Assembly: GCA_028112705.1 (NCBI GenBank)
Contig: JAOGYN010000011.1
Span: 1 to 64,000 of the forward strand
Origin: GCA-002712045 sp028112705
Lineage (GTDB): Bacteria; Pseudomonadota; Alphaproteobacteria; Rhodobacterales; Rhodobacteraceae
DNA: 64,000 nt
Direction of reading: 5' to 3'
The first letter of the stretch is position 1. Every line of letters begins with the position of its first letter. Below, piece by piece: positions 26,162-35,586 of this stretch. Under the pieces are notes generated by a model. That model did not search any database. It saw only the letters and a program-made list of their open reading frames with translations, and had not been told where the DNA came from. Made by a program: the position numbers and the translations under genes.

Positions 26162-26613
26162 TTTAAATCTCCATTGTCAGTAATAGATGTTAAGAGTTTG
26201 GTTATTGTATTTGCTTCTTCTATGGTTATATCACTCAATATTTCATTTATCCAAGATTCATGTTCCAACGCATACTCTTGGAATTGTTTAGATCCCTTTT
26301 TGGTTAATAAAGCTAAATAAGCCCGCCTATCACCTTGAATTGCAGTTCTTTTCACATGGCCATCTTGAACTAATCTGTCAATAATTCCAGTAATGTTTCC
26401 GTTAGATACTTTCAACACCCCTGAAAGTTCACTCATCTTCAAGCCATCTTTTGATCTGTACAAAGCAGACATCACATCAAACCTTGGAAGGGTAGTTTGA
26501 TGATCAATTCTAAGACGTTCTCTAACATTCTTTTCTATGAAATTAGATGTTTTTAATATCTTTAGCCAAGCCCGAACACGTGTCTTTGCATCATCAGGTG
26601 GATTACTTTGCAT
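26158..26613 (-). CDS. MarR-family transcriptional regulator
   Basis: 151 residues. The winged helix reads DGLKMSELSGVLKVSNGNIT, GIIDRLVQDGHVKRTAIQGD and RRAYLALLTKKG, a textbook MarR DNA-binding domain. Regulators of this type respond to aromatic acids or their CoA thioesters, so it probably controls the operon it sits in. It overlaps the upstream oxygenase gene by 11 bases and the crotonase gene by 4. Confidence 0.92.
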   Translation of the reverse strand: MQSNPPDDAKTRVRAWLKILKTSNFIEKNVRERLRIDHQTTLPRFDVMSALYRSKDGLKMSELSGVLKVSNGNITGIIDRLVQDGHVKRTAIQGDRRAYLALLTKKGSKQFQEYALEHESWINEILSDITIEEANTITKLLTSITDNGDLK

Positions 26614-28903
26614 TTTTTAAGTTTTCTAATGCTCGGTCAGACAATCTCCAAAGTTGATCACGACCAGCTTCGTAAGGGAGAGGCCACTTCATTTCCCGAT
26701 CACCATTTTCTGCAGCTGTGCGCAATGTCCAATATGGATCAGATAGATGAGGTCGGGCTAAACAAACCAAATCAGCACGACCTGCCATGAGGATTGAGTT
26801 TACATGGTCGGCTTCATAAATATTACCAACTGCCATAGTTTTTATTTTTGCTTCATTTTTGATCCTATCAGAAAAGGGTGTTTGAAACATTCTTCCATAT
26901 ACTGGAGTTGCATCAATTGATGTCTGCCCAGCAGAAACATCAATAATATCTGCTCCAGCTTCAGAGAACAATTTTGCAATTTCCACTGATTCTATTGGCG
27001 TCACACCATCACTTTCAATCCAATCTGTTGCGGAAATCCTTACTGACATTGGTTTGGTTTTAGGCCATGCTTTTCTCATCGCTTCAAACACTCTTAAAGG
27101 AAAACGCATTCTATTTTTGAGTGATCCTCCATAGCTGTCTTTCCTTATATTTGACTTGGGGGAAATGAAAGATGATATCAAATACCCATGCGCTGCGTGT
27201 AATTCTATCATGTCAAAGTTCGATCGATATGCCATCTTCACAGCAGAAACAAATTGATCAATTATTAACTCCATATCACTTTCATTCATTTCTTTTGGAG
27301 TTACATTTTCGGGTGACCAAGCAATGGCGGAAGCAGATAAGAGTGGCCAATTATCATTAGCAAGAGGAGCATCCATCTTCTCCCACCCAAGTTGCGTAGA
27401 ACCTTTACGACCCGCATGACCAATTTGGCAGCAAATTTTTGCTTCAGTTTCTTCATGTACAAATTTTGTTAACCGAGTCCATTGTTCTTCATGTTCTGTC
27501 GTATAAAGTCCTGGACATCCTAATGTGATGCGTCCGTCTGCAGAGACACAAGTCATTTCGGTATAAACTAAACCCGCTCCGCCTTTCGCTCTTTCAGCAT
27601 AATGGACAAAGTGCCATTCATTTGGGCAACCATCTTTTGCTTTGTATTGTGCCATTGGGGAAACGACTATTCTATTTTTCAAAGCCATATCGCCCAATTT
27701 GAATGGGGCAAACATAGGAGATCTAACTTTTTCTTTTGGATCTTTGCCTGCATGCACCTGAAACCATTTCTCAGCACTCTCCAGCCAAGAAGGATCTCTT
27801 TCTCGGAGGTTTTCATGACTAATTCTTTGAGATCTAGTGAGTAAAGAATAGTTTAGCTGTACAGGATCTAAATCTAAATATCGTTCCACATCTTCAAACC
27901 ATTCAACAGAGTTTCTCGCAGCTGATTGTAATCGGTATACTTCTATTTTGCGTTCATTTTCATATTCTGCAAATGCTGTGCCTACATCGTCTTCATTGGT
28001 TAATTTCTCAGCCAAAGAAATAGCGCTTTCTAGTGCCAGCTTTGTTCCTGAACCAATGGAAAAATGCGCTGTTGCAGACGCATCACCAAGGAGGACTAAA
28101 TTTTTGTGATACCATTTTTCACAAAGCACTCTTGGAAACCTGATCCAGGCTGATCCACGTATGTGCGTAGCATTCGTCATTAACTTATTTTTGCCAAGAT
28201 GGTCTTTAAAAACGTTTTCGCAAATCTTTATACTTTCATCTTGATTAAGGTTAGCAAAATCATACGCATCAAAGGTTTCTTGTGAACATTCCACAATGAA
28301 AGTTGCTGTATCATCATCAAATTGATATGCATGTGCCCATAGCCAACCTTTGTCTGTTTTTTCAAATATAAATGTAAATGCGTCATCAAACTTTTGATGA
28401 GTGCCTAGCCATACAAATTGACATGTTCGCATGTCTACATTTGGATTAAACACATTATCAAATTCATTCCGTGTTTTTGAATTCAAGCCATCGGCCGCTA
28501 TTACTATATCATATTCATTCATATACTTTTGTGCTACTTCAGCTTCAGACTCAAAATTTAAATTTATACCTAATTCGGAGGCTCGTTTTTGTAGGATAAC
28601 TAATAGTTTTTTTCGCCCAATCCCACAAAATCCATGACCAGTTGACAGCATCTTTTGCCCTTGATGATGAAGTGCAATATCATCCCAGTATGCAAAATTA
28701 TCCCTTATATATTTGGCACTAACGGGATCATTACTCTCAAGATTGCTTAGTGTTTCATCAGATAAGACAACACCCCAACCGAATGTATCATTGGCCTTAT
28801 TTCGTTCTATTATTGTAATTTGTGAAGAGGGGACTCTCAATTTTAAGGATATCGCACAATATAGACCTGCTGGCCCACCACCAATTATAGCTACGTTAGT
28901 CAT
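26603..28903 (-). CDS. 2-aminobenzoyl-CoA / salicylyl-CoA monooxygenase-reductase
   Basis: 766 residues, a two-domain fusion. N-terminal half: class A flavin monooxygenase with VAIIGGGPAGLYCAISLKLR, VIAADGLNSKTRNEF and LVLLGDASATAHFSIGSG. C-terminal half from about residue 390: old-yellow-enzyme TIM barrel (FAPFKLGDMALKNRIVVSPM, then GRITLGCPGLYTTEHEEQW, HAGRKGSTQLGW, and ELHAAHGYLISSFISPKSN). This architecture is that of Azoarcus 2-aminobenzoyl-CoA monooxygenase/reductase and salicylyl-CoA 5-hydroxylase. It hydroxylates and dearomatises the CoA ester. First gene of a six-gene operon, so the cluster is a CoA-dependent aerobic route for anthranilate (or salicylate). Confidence 0.9.
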   Translation of the reverse strand: MTNVAIIGGGPAGLYCAISLKLRVPSSQITIIERNKANDTFGWGVVLSDETLSNLESNDPVSAKYIRDNFAYWDDIALHHQGQKMLSTGHGFCGIGRKKLLVILQKRASELGINLNFESEAEVAQKYMNEYDIVIAADGLNSKTRNEFDNVFNPNVDMRTCQFVWLGTHQKFDDAFTFIFEKTDKGWLWAHAYQFDDDTATFIVECSQETFDAYDFANLNQDESIKICENVFKDHLGKNKLMTNATHIRGSAWIRFPRVLCEKWYHKNLVLLGDASATAHFSIGSGTKLALESAISLAEKLTNEDDVGTAFAEYENERKIEVYRLQSAARNSVEWFEDVERYLDLDPVQLNYSLLTRSQRISHENLRERDPSWLESAEKWFQVHAGKDPKEKVRSPMFAPFKLGDMALKNRIVVSPMAQYKAKDGCPNEWHFVHYAERAKGGAGLVYTEMTCVSADGRITLGCPGLYTTEHEEQWTRLTKFVHEETEAKICCQIGHAGRKGSTQLGWEKMDAPLANDNWPLLSASAIAWSPENVTPKEMNESDMELIIDQFVSAVKMAYRSNFDMIELHAAHGYLISSFISPKSNIRKDSYGGSLKNRMRFPLRVFEAMRKAWPKTKPMSVRISATDWIESDGVTPIESVEIAKLFSEAGADIIDVSAGQTSIDATPVYGRMFQTPFSDRIKNEAKIKTMAVGNIYEADHVNSILMAGRADLVCLARPHLSDPYWTLRTAAENGDREMKWPLPYEAGRDQLWRLSDRALENLKNAK

Positions 28904-29003
28904 TAAAACCCCATAATTAAATTAACATAGGGTTTAATCTATTCATTTTTATATTTATTACAAGCTTAAATATTTTAAGCCTAAAATAAATGTTAAGTAT
29001 GAG

Positions 29004-29924
29004 TTACAACGGGTTCGTTGGGATTTTACGTCTATTATTGGTATATATTGTTAATTCAGTTAATGAACGATAGCCAACCGCTAAGATCACTACCATACCT
29101 CCAATTATTGTCATTAATGTTGGTGTTTCGCTAACAAAAAGCCAAACCCAAATTGGACTTAAGGCAAATTCTAATAGCATGAAAAGTGTTAATTCAGCTG
29201 CAAAAAGGAATTTTGAAGCAAGAATGAAGGTCACATTAACACAGGTGGATAAAATACCTCCATACAAGAAACAAAGAAATAAATCTCCAAGGGGTACGTC
29301 TAAATTGCCAGGATATGCCACTAAAACCAATGCCATTATAATGAACCCAGAGATCATTAAAGCGGGTAACATCTCAATATTTCTCTTAAAACGTACTAAA
29401 ATTGCATAGCTTGCGAAAAAAACTGCACATGTTACTGCCATTATATTTCCATAAAATGATCCACTATCAAGGGAATCCATGATCATAATAAATATTCCCA
29501 GTGCAGCAAAAATCATTGTATATATTGTCTTCTTATGAAGAGATTCTTTTAATATTAACCATGCTAATCCAGCAGTTAAAAAAGGTATTACGCTTAAAGT
29601 AAAAGTGGTGGCAGCTACTGTGGTGTTTGTTATTGCTTGCAAAAAGCTTATTCCTGCCAATGCTAATAAAAGGCCAGCCACTAAGCCAAATATTCCAACT
29701 TCTTTTATTTTTGCAAATGAAGATCTACGGTGTCGAAAAACAAGAATTGTAAAAGTACCAAGAATAAAAAATATTGAGCGATAAAAGTTTATCTGAAATG
29801 CGTCTGCTTCTTGAATTAATCTTATAACTAAGGCACCAAAGCTTATACTAATAGACCCTATAATCATGAGGACAATAGCTCTGCTTCTGCCTGAATAATC
29901 TATTGGTGCAACTTCAACTTGCAT
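29004..29924 (-). CDS. EamA/DMT-family transporter
   Basis: 306 residues with about ten membrane segments in two EamA repeats. SISISFGALVIRLIQEADAF, FYRSIFFILGTF, LQAITNTTVAATTFTLSVIP and LLEFALSPIWVWLFVSE are typical of the drug/metabolite exporter superfamily. It probably exports a small metabolite. Stands alone between the aromatic operon and an SDR gene. Confidence 0.88.
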   Translation of the reverse strand: MQVEVAPIDYSGRSRAIVLMIIGSISISFGALVIRLIQEADAFQINFYRSIFFILGTFTILVFRHRRSSFAKIKEVGIFGLVAGLLLALAGISFLQAITNTTVAATTFTLSVIPFLTAGLAWLILKESLHKKTIYTMIFAALGIFIMIMDSLDSGSFYGNIMAVTCAVFFASYAILVRFKRNIEMLPALMISGFIIMALVLVAYPGNLDVPLGDLFLCFLYGGILSTCVNVTFILASKFLFAAELTLFMLLEFALSPIWVWLFVSETPTLMTIIGGMVVILAVGYRSLTELTIYTNNRRKIPTNPL

Positions 29925-30024
29925 CGCAAACCTTAAGGGTTGAAATTAATATATAATTATATTTTAAAAGTTTATTGATCTTTTTTTTTCAGGATACAAG
30001 ATGAATTTAATTTAAAGTCTTAAT

Positions 30025-30717
30025 TTAAAAATTCTCGACCCATGGCCTTAGCTCAGTTTCCCAGGCCCATGCACTTTTGTGCTGGTTGTGAAATTGAAGA
30101 TATGTCTCAGCGATAGCATCTGGATCCAACATATTGTCCTCACCATTTCCCACACGTTCTAACCGGTTATTTGATCGAATGCCGCCATCTATAACAAAAT
30201 GCGCAATATGTATATTTTTAGGGTGAAGTTCACGAGCCAATGATTGGGCTAATCCCCTTAATGCAAATTTCCCCATGGCAAAAACTGATGAGTTCGCATA
30301 GCCTTTTATACCTGCAGAAGCTCCAGTAAAAAATATGCTTCCACTTCCTTTTATTAACATCCGTTGGGTTGCTTGTTGGGCCACTAGAAATGCTCCAAAA
30401 CTAGTGATTTCTAATGCTTTTTTAGTTGCCTGAGGATCTAGTTCTTGAATTGGCCCTCTAATTCGAGTGGAGGGATTGTAAACCACGAGGTCAGGCGTCC
30501 CCATCTCCTTATCAATTGCTGAAAACAATTTTCTGACACTGTCTATATCACTTGCGTCACAAGGGTGAAGTGATGCATTGGTTTCCTCAGATAAACTTTC
30601 CAATTTTTCGATATTTCGTGCAGCCAAAGCAACTTTCATGCCTTGGCTTTTGCAGAGGCGTGATAATGATGCACTTAGTCCAGGCCCCGCTCCAATAATT
30701 AATGCAGTTTTTTTCAT
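30025..30717 (-). CDS. Short-chain dehydrogenase/reductase-fold protein
   Basis: 230 residues. The nucleotide-binding motif is IIGAGPGLSASLSRL. The catalytic region reads FFTGASAGIKGYANSSVFAM then GKFALRGLAQSLARELHP, so the YxxxK motif has Phe instead of Tyr (FAMGK). This substitution recurs in a subfamily of SDR-like proteins whose reaction is unclear. AGGAAA precedes the ATG. Substrate unknown. Confidence 0.85.
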   Translation of the reverse strand: MKKTALIIGAGPGLSASLSRLCKSQGMKVALAARNIEKLESLSEETNASLHPCDASDIDSVRKLFSAIDKEMGTPDLVVYNPSTRIRGPIQELDPQATKKALEITSFGAFLVAQQATQRMLIKGSGSIFFTGASAGIKGYANSSVFAMGKFALRGLAQSLARELHPKNIHIAHFVIDGGIRSNNRLERVGNGEDNMLDPDAIAETYLQFHNQHKSAWAWETELRPWVENF

Positions 30718-30776
30718 AATATTTTCCTAATTCCATAATTAATAAAATTGTTTAATTTTAGAAAATAACTTTCAAA

Positions 30777-30914
30777 CTAAACAAAAAGAAAATCAATTAC
30801 AGTGACCATTAGGCAAAATATAAATATTATCAAGCCAAGTATTAACAACATAGGCTGTAACTTCTTCTCGTTAAAAAGACGTTCAATATGTGGCCAAATA
30901 TATTTTTTTATCAT
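30777..30914 (-). CDS. Small single-pass membrane protein (45 aa)
   Basis: ATG-to-TAG frame of 45 codons inside an otherwise empty 339-base gap. Residues 1-19 are polar and basic (MIKKYIWPHIERLFNEKK), followed by one hydrophobic helix (MLLILGLIIFIFCLMVTVI). The topology suggests an inner-membrane microprotein. Ribosome-binding site is weak (GAAG). No family recognised; it could be spurious in AT-rich DNA. Confidence 0.4.
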   Translation of the reverse strand: MIKKYIWPHIERLFNEKKLQPMLLILGLIIFIFCLMVTVIDFLFV

Positions 30915-31056
30915 TATATAACTTCAACTAAAATTTAGAACATTTATATTAATTAATAATAGCATAAAAAAAATAACAGCCAATCAAAATAAATTATGAG
31001 TAGTTTAGATTATGCAAACAGTGTAATAATTCCGCAGATTTACCTTTGGTTTGCTT

Positions 31057-31917
31057 TTAAGCGTTTGCAGAAACGTAATACACAGTTGCTTTTAGGCTTG
31101 TGCCATTGGTATCTGTTCTTTTCATTAGTTCAGCTTCTAATTCCTGATCAATTTTTTCATGGATTTGAATGTCAAAAGAAGCCTCTTTTTTCATTCGAGC
31201 CGCTAAACCCATTTTATTAAAAAACCTAACTTGTTCTTTTACTGGATCAAAGCTTAACATTTCTGTTTTAACAGTTTTTATTTTTATATTTTTAAATTCT
31301 GATGATTGTAAAATTTTTAATAAATAAGGTTTATTACTGAACGCAAGTGGACCTGGTGCCTTTGAAGGATTTGGAAGGGGTTTATTTAAATATTTTAAAA
31401 CAATTTTTAAAGGTAGTATAAAGAATTCATTTTCTTCTAGTGTTGACCAACAGACAAAATTTAGTTTTCCGTTTGGTTTTAAAGATTTGTGCATGTTGGT
31501 AAATGCAGCAATAGGATTTTCAAAGAACATTACACCAAAACGGGATACAATTTGATCATAAAATGATTTCTTGAATTCAAATGACTGGGCATCTGCATTT
31601 GTGAACCTAATATTCTCTATCGTTCCATATTTGGTCTGAGCTAGTTCTAAGAGTGGCTTGGATATATCTACGCCTTCTACAGATCCGGTTGAGCCAACTT
31701 GGTCCGACAGTAATTTGGAAGTTTTTCCTGATCCACAACCTACATCTAAAACGTGTTTGTTTCCTAAAGTTTCAAATTCTTTAAATAAAAGCGCGGTTAT
31801 GACATCAAGATGCGCGTCCATTTGTAAGTCGTTGTTTGCCCAAGCTTGACCTGTCTTGCTGTTCCAATTAGCGCCTTGTTCTTGGTTTTGACCATAATTA
31901 TTGGCAACATCATTCAT
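31057..31917 (-). CDS. Class I SAM-dependent methyltransferase
   Basis: 286 residues. HVLDVGCGSGKTSKLLSDQV is motif I (SAM binding), VEGVDISKPLLELAQ motif II with the ribose-binding Asp, and NADAQSFEF the adenine-loop motif. The arrangement fits the UbiE/ArsM-like small-molecule methyltransferases. Substrate not predictable; neighbours (SDR, small exported protein) give no clear pathway. Confidence 0.88.
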   Translation of the reverse strand: MNDVANNYGQNQEQGANWNSKTGQAWANNDLQMDAHLDVITALLFKEFETLGNKHVLDVGCGSGKTSKLLSDQVGSTGSVEGVDISKPLLELAQTKYGTIENIRFTNADAQSFEFKKSFYDQIVSRFGVMFFENPIAAFTNMHKSLKPNGKLNFVCWSTLEENEFFILPLKIVLKYLNKPLPNPSKAPGPLAFSNKPYLLKILQSSEFKNIKIKTVKTEMLSFDPVKEQVRFFNKMGLAARMKKEASFDIQIHEKIDQELEAELMKRTDTNGTSLKATVYYVSANA

Positions 31918-31955
31918 GGAATTTTTTTTATCTATCTCTTAAATAAAATTTAAAA

Positions 31956-32252
31956 TTAAGGTTTCAGTGCAAACATTGGCTTTAGTTTAGTTGCTCGTTC
32001 ACATTTTGGCACACCAGTTTCTGTATAACCAATAATGCAAGACCAAAGTTGCCGTCTGTAAACAACTGTGAACTCATAGCTTACGCGGCCTTGGATTATG
32101 TTACTACTTTGTCCGACAAGTTGCTCTGCATGTTCGTAAGTTTTATAATTAATGAAATCTCCAGCGCCTTGTCTTTCAATTGAGAATTCCTCACCAATTG
32201 AAAAAGCTGTACTAAATAAAAATAAGAAAGCGGCTAATGTAAATTTTTTCAT
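31956..32252 (-). CDS. Small exported protein with a Cys pair
   Basis: 98 residues from the ATG at 32252, which has GAGGA seven bases upstream. A signal peptide (MKKFTLAAFLFLFSTAF, cleavage near SIGEE) leaves about 76 periplasmic residues. LWSCIIGYTETGVPKCERA contains two cysteines that could form a disulfide. No family recognised. Confidence 0.7.
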   Translation of the reverse strand: MKKFTLAAFLFLFSTAFSIGEEFSIERQGAGDFINYKTYEHAEQLVGQSSNIIQGRVSYEFTVVYRRQLWSCIIGYTETGVPKCERATKLKPMFALKP

Positions 32253-32364
32253 GTATAATCCTCGTAAATAAAACTTAACCATTTGAGATTAAATCTGCAA
32301 GTTTGATATTTACATTGTACGAAATTACCTATCGTGATCAGTTAAATTTTGTACTGTTTTTAAT

Positions 32365-33399
32365 TTATTCGGGAGTTTCATAATCTCCGCGATGAGGTCT
32401 TAGATTTAATAAACCATAGTTTTCTGGAAATTTTGTTGTTGTTGCCCATAAATGGTCACCGTAATAAAATGGTTTAAATTTTTTTGCATTTTGAATAGGT
32501 AACGGTGTTATGATAGTATTAGGACGAGGTTCAAAAAAGAAGGGTACTGAATGTCTAGTTTCGCCTTGACTTAAAACTCTATGCTGTGTTGCCTTGATTT
32601 TTCCACAAGTCCATAATTCTAGTAGTCCACCAAAATTGATTGAAAAACTATCTTCAATTATTGGTACATCAATCCAGTTTTGCTCACTTGTTGATGCTTG
32701 TAATCCCCCGACTCCGCATTGAGCCAGTACTGTCAATAGTCCACTGTCGACGTGAGATCTTGCGGTTTGTTCGTATTTCTTTTCATTATAGTGGGTATAC
32801 CGATCAGGAACATCTTCTTTGCTTTCTAACTCTGAAGTTCGTTTTGGATAATGGAGTAGCCGTAAAGTTGATATCCCATCTTCAAAAGCATCACGGAAGA
32901 TGTTTTTATTGATTTTTAAACTTCTTGATAAAGAATCTAAAATATAAATACCAATTTCCTCCATGCCCAAATAATAATCGCCAGTTATTTTTTTCCAGTG
33001 TTTAGGCAAATCACAGTCGTCAGGTATTGGTGTTGGTTCGTAGAGAATGTCATCATTCCTATTTTCTGGTAATTTTCGTATTATATCGGGGCCGATTTCA
33101 AAGCCTTCTCTGTTACGTGCTTTACTTGATGATAAAGGAAACCAGCCACGGTACTTATGAGCATTTTCAGAAGCAAAATTCTTTTTCCAGAAAGGTCTTT
33201 GTTTTTCTTCAGATAAATTAAATATCTTTAACATTATATCTCGTTCTGATTGGCTCACCTTTAAGCTTTCGGGATGACCCATCACAACCATAAATCCAAC
33301 TTCAAAAGCAGCACTCGCAATTTGTTGATCTATTTTTTTCTTTTGTGACTCATTATCCGTAAATAATGAGCTTATATCTATGATGGGGATTTTTGTCAT
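32365..33399 (-). CDS. 2OG-Fe(II) oxygenase, isopenicillin N synthase family
   Basis: 344 residues, full length for the family. An N-terminal DIOX_N region (IPIIDISSLF) precedes the core with Fe ligands SHVDSGLLTVLAQ (His, Asp) and ATQHRVL (His), and RHSVPFFFEPR with the 2-oxoglutarate Arg. It oxidises an unknown small molecule. Same family as the partial gene at the left edge. Confidence 0.9.
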   Translation of the reverse strand: MTKIPIIDISSLFTDNESQKKKIDQQIASAAFEVGFMVVMGHPESLKVSQSERDIMLKIFNLSEEKQRPFWKKNFASENAHKYRGWFPLSSSKARNREGFEIGPDIIRKLPENRNDDILYEPTPIPDDCDLPKHWKKITGDYYLGMEEIGIYILDSLSRSLKINKNIFRDAFEDGISTLRLLHYPKRTSELESKEDVPDRYTHYNEKKYEQTARSHVDSGLLTVLAQCGVGGLQASTSEQNWIDVPIIEDSFSINFGGLLELWTCGKIKATQHRVLSQGETRHSVPFFFEPRPNTIITPLPIQNAKKFKPFYYGDHLWATTTKFPENYGLLNLRPHRGDYETPE

Positions 33400-33518
33400 A
33401 AGTTTAACTTTTTAGCGTTTCTATGCGGCTTTATGGTATTAAATTATTCATTCTATTATTGAATAGGTTTTGAAAAACCTGCAAGTTCAATTATTGTTAA
33501 ATTTTGAAGGGAATTATA

Positions 33519-34022
33519 ATGCCGTCTAAAGTTGAAATATACGATAGTATTAAATCACCATTCGTTACAGATATCAAAAAAGTATTACCTGAATGGATTG
33601 ATTATAATGGTCATATGAATGTTGCATATTATACATTGGCATTCGATGAAGCATTAGATGATTTCTTGAATGAAATTGGCATTGGAGAGTCGTACGTAAA
33701 AAGCTCTCAAAATGGACCTTATGCCTTGCAAGCAAATTATCATTATTTAAATGAGTTGTTAGAAGGTGAGCAATTTAGGGTACGTATATATTTAGTTGAT
33801 GTGAGTGATAAGTGTTTTCATTCAGCAATGGAAATATTTAATGAAAAAGATCTTTCTGTTTGTGCAGTTTGTGAGCAAATTACTATGAATGTTGACTTAA
33901 AAAGAAGAAAATCAAATAATTACCCTGATTGGGTTAGAGAGAAATTTGATATGATGCTTGGTTCTCAAAATGATGAGCAATTGCCAGCCCAGATAGGTAA
34001 GCCAATCGGTTTGCGGCACTAA
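33519..34022 (+). CDS. 4HBT-type acyl-CoA thioesterase
   Basis: 167 residues from the ATG at 33519 (GAAGGG upstream); an upstream TTG is rejected. EWIDYNGHMNVAYYTLAFDE is the hotdog-fold motif with the catalytic Asp-Asn region, and LQANYHYLNELLEGEQFRVR follows. Resembles the carnitinyl-/betainyl-CoA thioesterase branch. It probably hydrolyses a short CoA ester in catabolism. Faces iorB tail-to-tail. Confidence 0.85.
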   Translation: MPSKVEIYDSIKSPFVTDIKKVLPEWIDYNGHMNVAYYTLAFDEALDDFLNEIGIGESYVKSSQNGPYALQANYHYLNELLEGEQFRVRIYLVDVSDKCFHSAMEIFNEKDLSVCAVCEQITMNVDLKRRKSNNYPDWVREKFDMMLGSQNDEQLPAQIGKPIGLRH

Positions 34023-34034
34023 GTGGTTTTAAAA

Positions 34035-35585
34035 TCATGCGATTGTTTTAATTGTCTTTAACGCTCCATCTAAAGCTTCACCTTGTTCATCTAGCAGTGC
34101 GGCTTCACGTAAGCGTTCAATCCATTGGGCTGCGTCTTCTCTCCCTGTAACTAATTTAGCACCACTGATCACTCTATCAAATTTTGATAAACCTCTTACG
34201 TGCGTATCGGAATAGCCTTTAATTAATCTTCGACATTTTACTATTTCGACAGCCAAGTCATACTGTTCAGGCAAAAAGGACATGAATTTATTAATCCACT
34301 CCTCTCTATGTATACGTTCAACTTCGTGTCTTAATGTTTTAGTTCTGTACCCTCGTAGTCCTGCCAACAGATATAAGGTTAAGAAAGCTGGTAAACTTGT
34401 GGAACGTATCCTTCGACCCTTATTTACCATTTTGTCTAATTGTTTCATTCTTTTTGAGCTTTGTTCAAACCATTTTCCAAATGCTTTTGGGAAAAGGCCT
34501 ACAACTTCTTCTGCCCTTGGGTGAAAGTATTCTGTAATTTTTAATCGATTATCTTTCGTAACGCCCATCTCTTTTTGTATGCGAGCAGTCCGCTTTGAAC
34601 GGGTTTTTAAATCAGCCACCCTTATTATGTCATCATAAGCCATTGCATTGGCAATGTGCTTTGCGGATTGAATTGAAAGAGAGTAACTTTTGTTTGCAGA
34701 ATCTTGAGAAATAATTTCTTTTAATACTTTGATATATTCTCTTCCATATTTAGTATTTTGAAAATCTACTACTTTCTTTAATCCTAAGTTGGCCATTTTT
34801 TGAATTTCTTTTGGCATGAGGGCTATTTCACTAATAAGATCCTTCCACTCGCGCATTAAACGTTCGGGCCCAACTATTTTAAGTTCTTGTTCATCTCCAC
34901 CTTTATTGGTTGGGTTTTTTGGAAGTGGATTCTTTACAGCTTTAATTGCATCGTTAAAAGCGCGAAGGCTTGCTTCAACTCCTTTGCCCGATGATCGTAT
35001 AGATTCCTCGAAAGCTTCATGAGGGAAGGGTAGCGCCTCTGATGCAGCCAATGCACCAAAAAGACTCGCTGAAACAACGGATTTTGCATTGATAGCAATT
35101 TCTTCCATGTCCAGTAAGATTAGTTTTTTTGCAGCAATTTCAGCTGCTGCAAAAACTTCCGATGAAGCAGCTATTCCATCACCAGGTACAGTTTTTTCAG
35201 AAACAGCAAGAGCTCTATGTGTTGAGCCAATTAGCGTTGTCCTATCTGGTGTGACAAATCCTCTCATTATTGCCCGTCCAACTTCCATCATTTCGGACGC
35301 AATTAAAATATCCACATCACCAGCCGCTGGTGCAAGTGAAAAGACTGGAAGTCTATCACTCATCGGGGCCATTTCAATATAATATATTGTTGCCCCAGTT
35401 CTTTGGGCAACTCCAGCGACAGATGTTGCTTGGCATGCATAACCCTGAGCGCGACATAATTTATCTATCCAGTTAGCAAGCACACCACCGCCTTGACCTC
35501 CAACAGCCATTACTGCGAGTTTTAAAATTTGGTCAACGCGTGGATCAGTTTTTGTAGCGGTTAATTCTTTTTTGATCAAGTTCAA
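34035..35585 (-). CDS. iorB: Indolepyruvate ferredoxin oxidoreductase, beta-type subunit with C-terminal DUF6537-like region
   Basis: 516 residues from a TTG at 35585 with GGAG six bases upstream; an earlier TTG at 35597 would overlap iorA. The N-terminal ~200 residues are the gamma-type domain of 2-oxoacid:ferredoxin oxidoreductases (MAVGGQGGGVLANWIDKLCR, YACQATSVAGVAQRTGATIY). The rest (HPRAEEVVGLFPKAFGKWFE, AGLRGYRTKTLRHEVERIHR, KCRRLIKGYSDTH) is the long extension found in aerobic IorB-like proteins. With IorA it oxidatively decarboxylates aryl-pyruvates to aryl-acetyl-CoA. Confidence 0.9.
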   Translation of the reverse strand: MNLIKKELTATKTDPRVDQILKLAVMAVGGQGGGVLANWIDKLCRAQGYACQATSVAGVAQRTGATIYYIEMAPMSDRLPVFSLAPAAGDVDILIASEMMEVGRAIMRGFVTPDRTTLIGSTHRALAVSEKTVPGDGIAASSEVFAAAEIAAKKLILLDMEEIAINAKSVVSASLFGALAASEALPFPHEAFEESIRSSGKGVEASLRAFNDAIKAVKNPLPKNPTNKGGDEQELKIVGPERLMREWKDLISEIALMPKEIQKMANLGLKKVVDFQNTKYGREYIKVLKEIISQDSANKSYSLSIQSAKHIANAMAYDDIIRVADLKTRSKRTARIQKEMGVTKDNRLKITEYFHPRAEEVVGLFPKAFGKWFEQSSKRMKQLDKMVNKGRRIRSTSLPAFLTLYLLAGLRGYRTKTLRHEVERIHREEWINKFMSFLPEQYDLAVEIVKCRRLIKGYSDTHVRGLSKFDRVISGAKLVTGREDAAQWIERLREAALLDEQGEALDGALKTIKTIA

Positions 35586-35586
35586 C

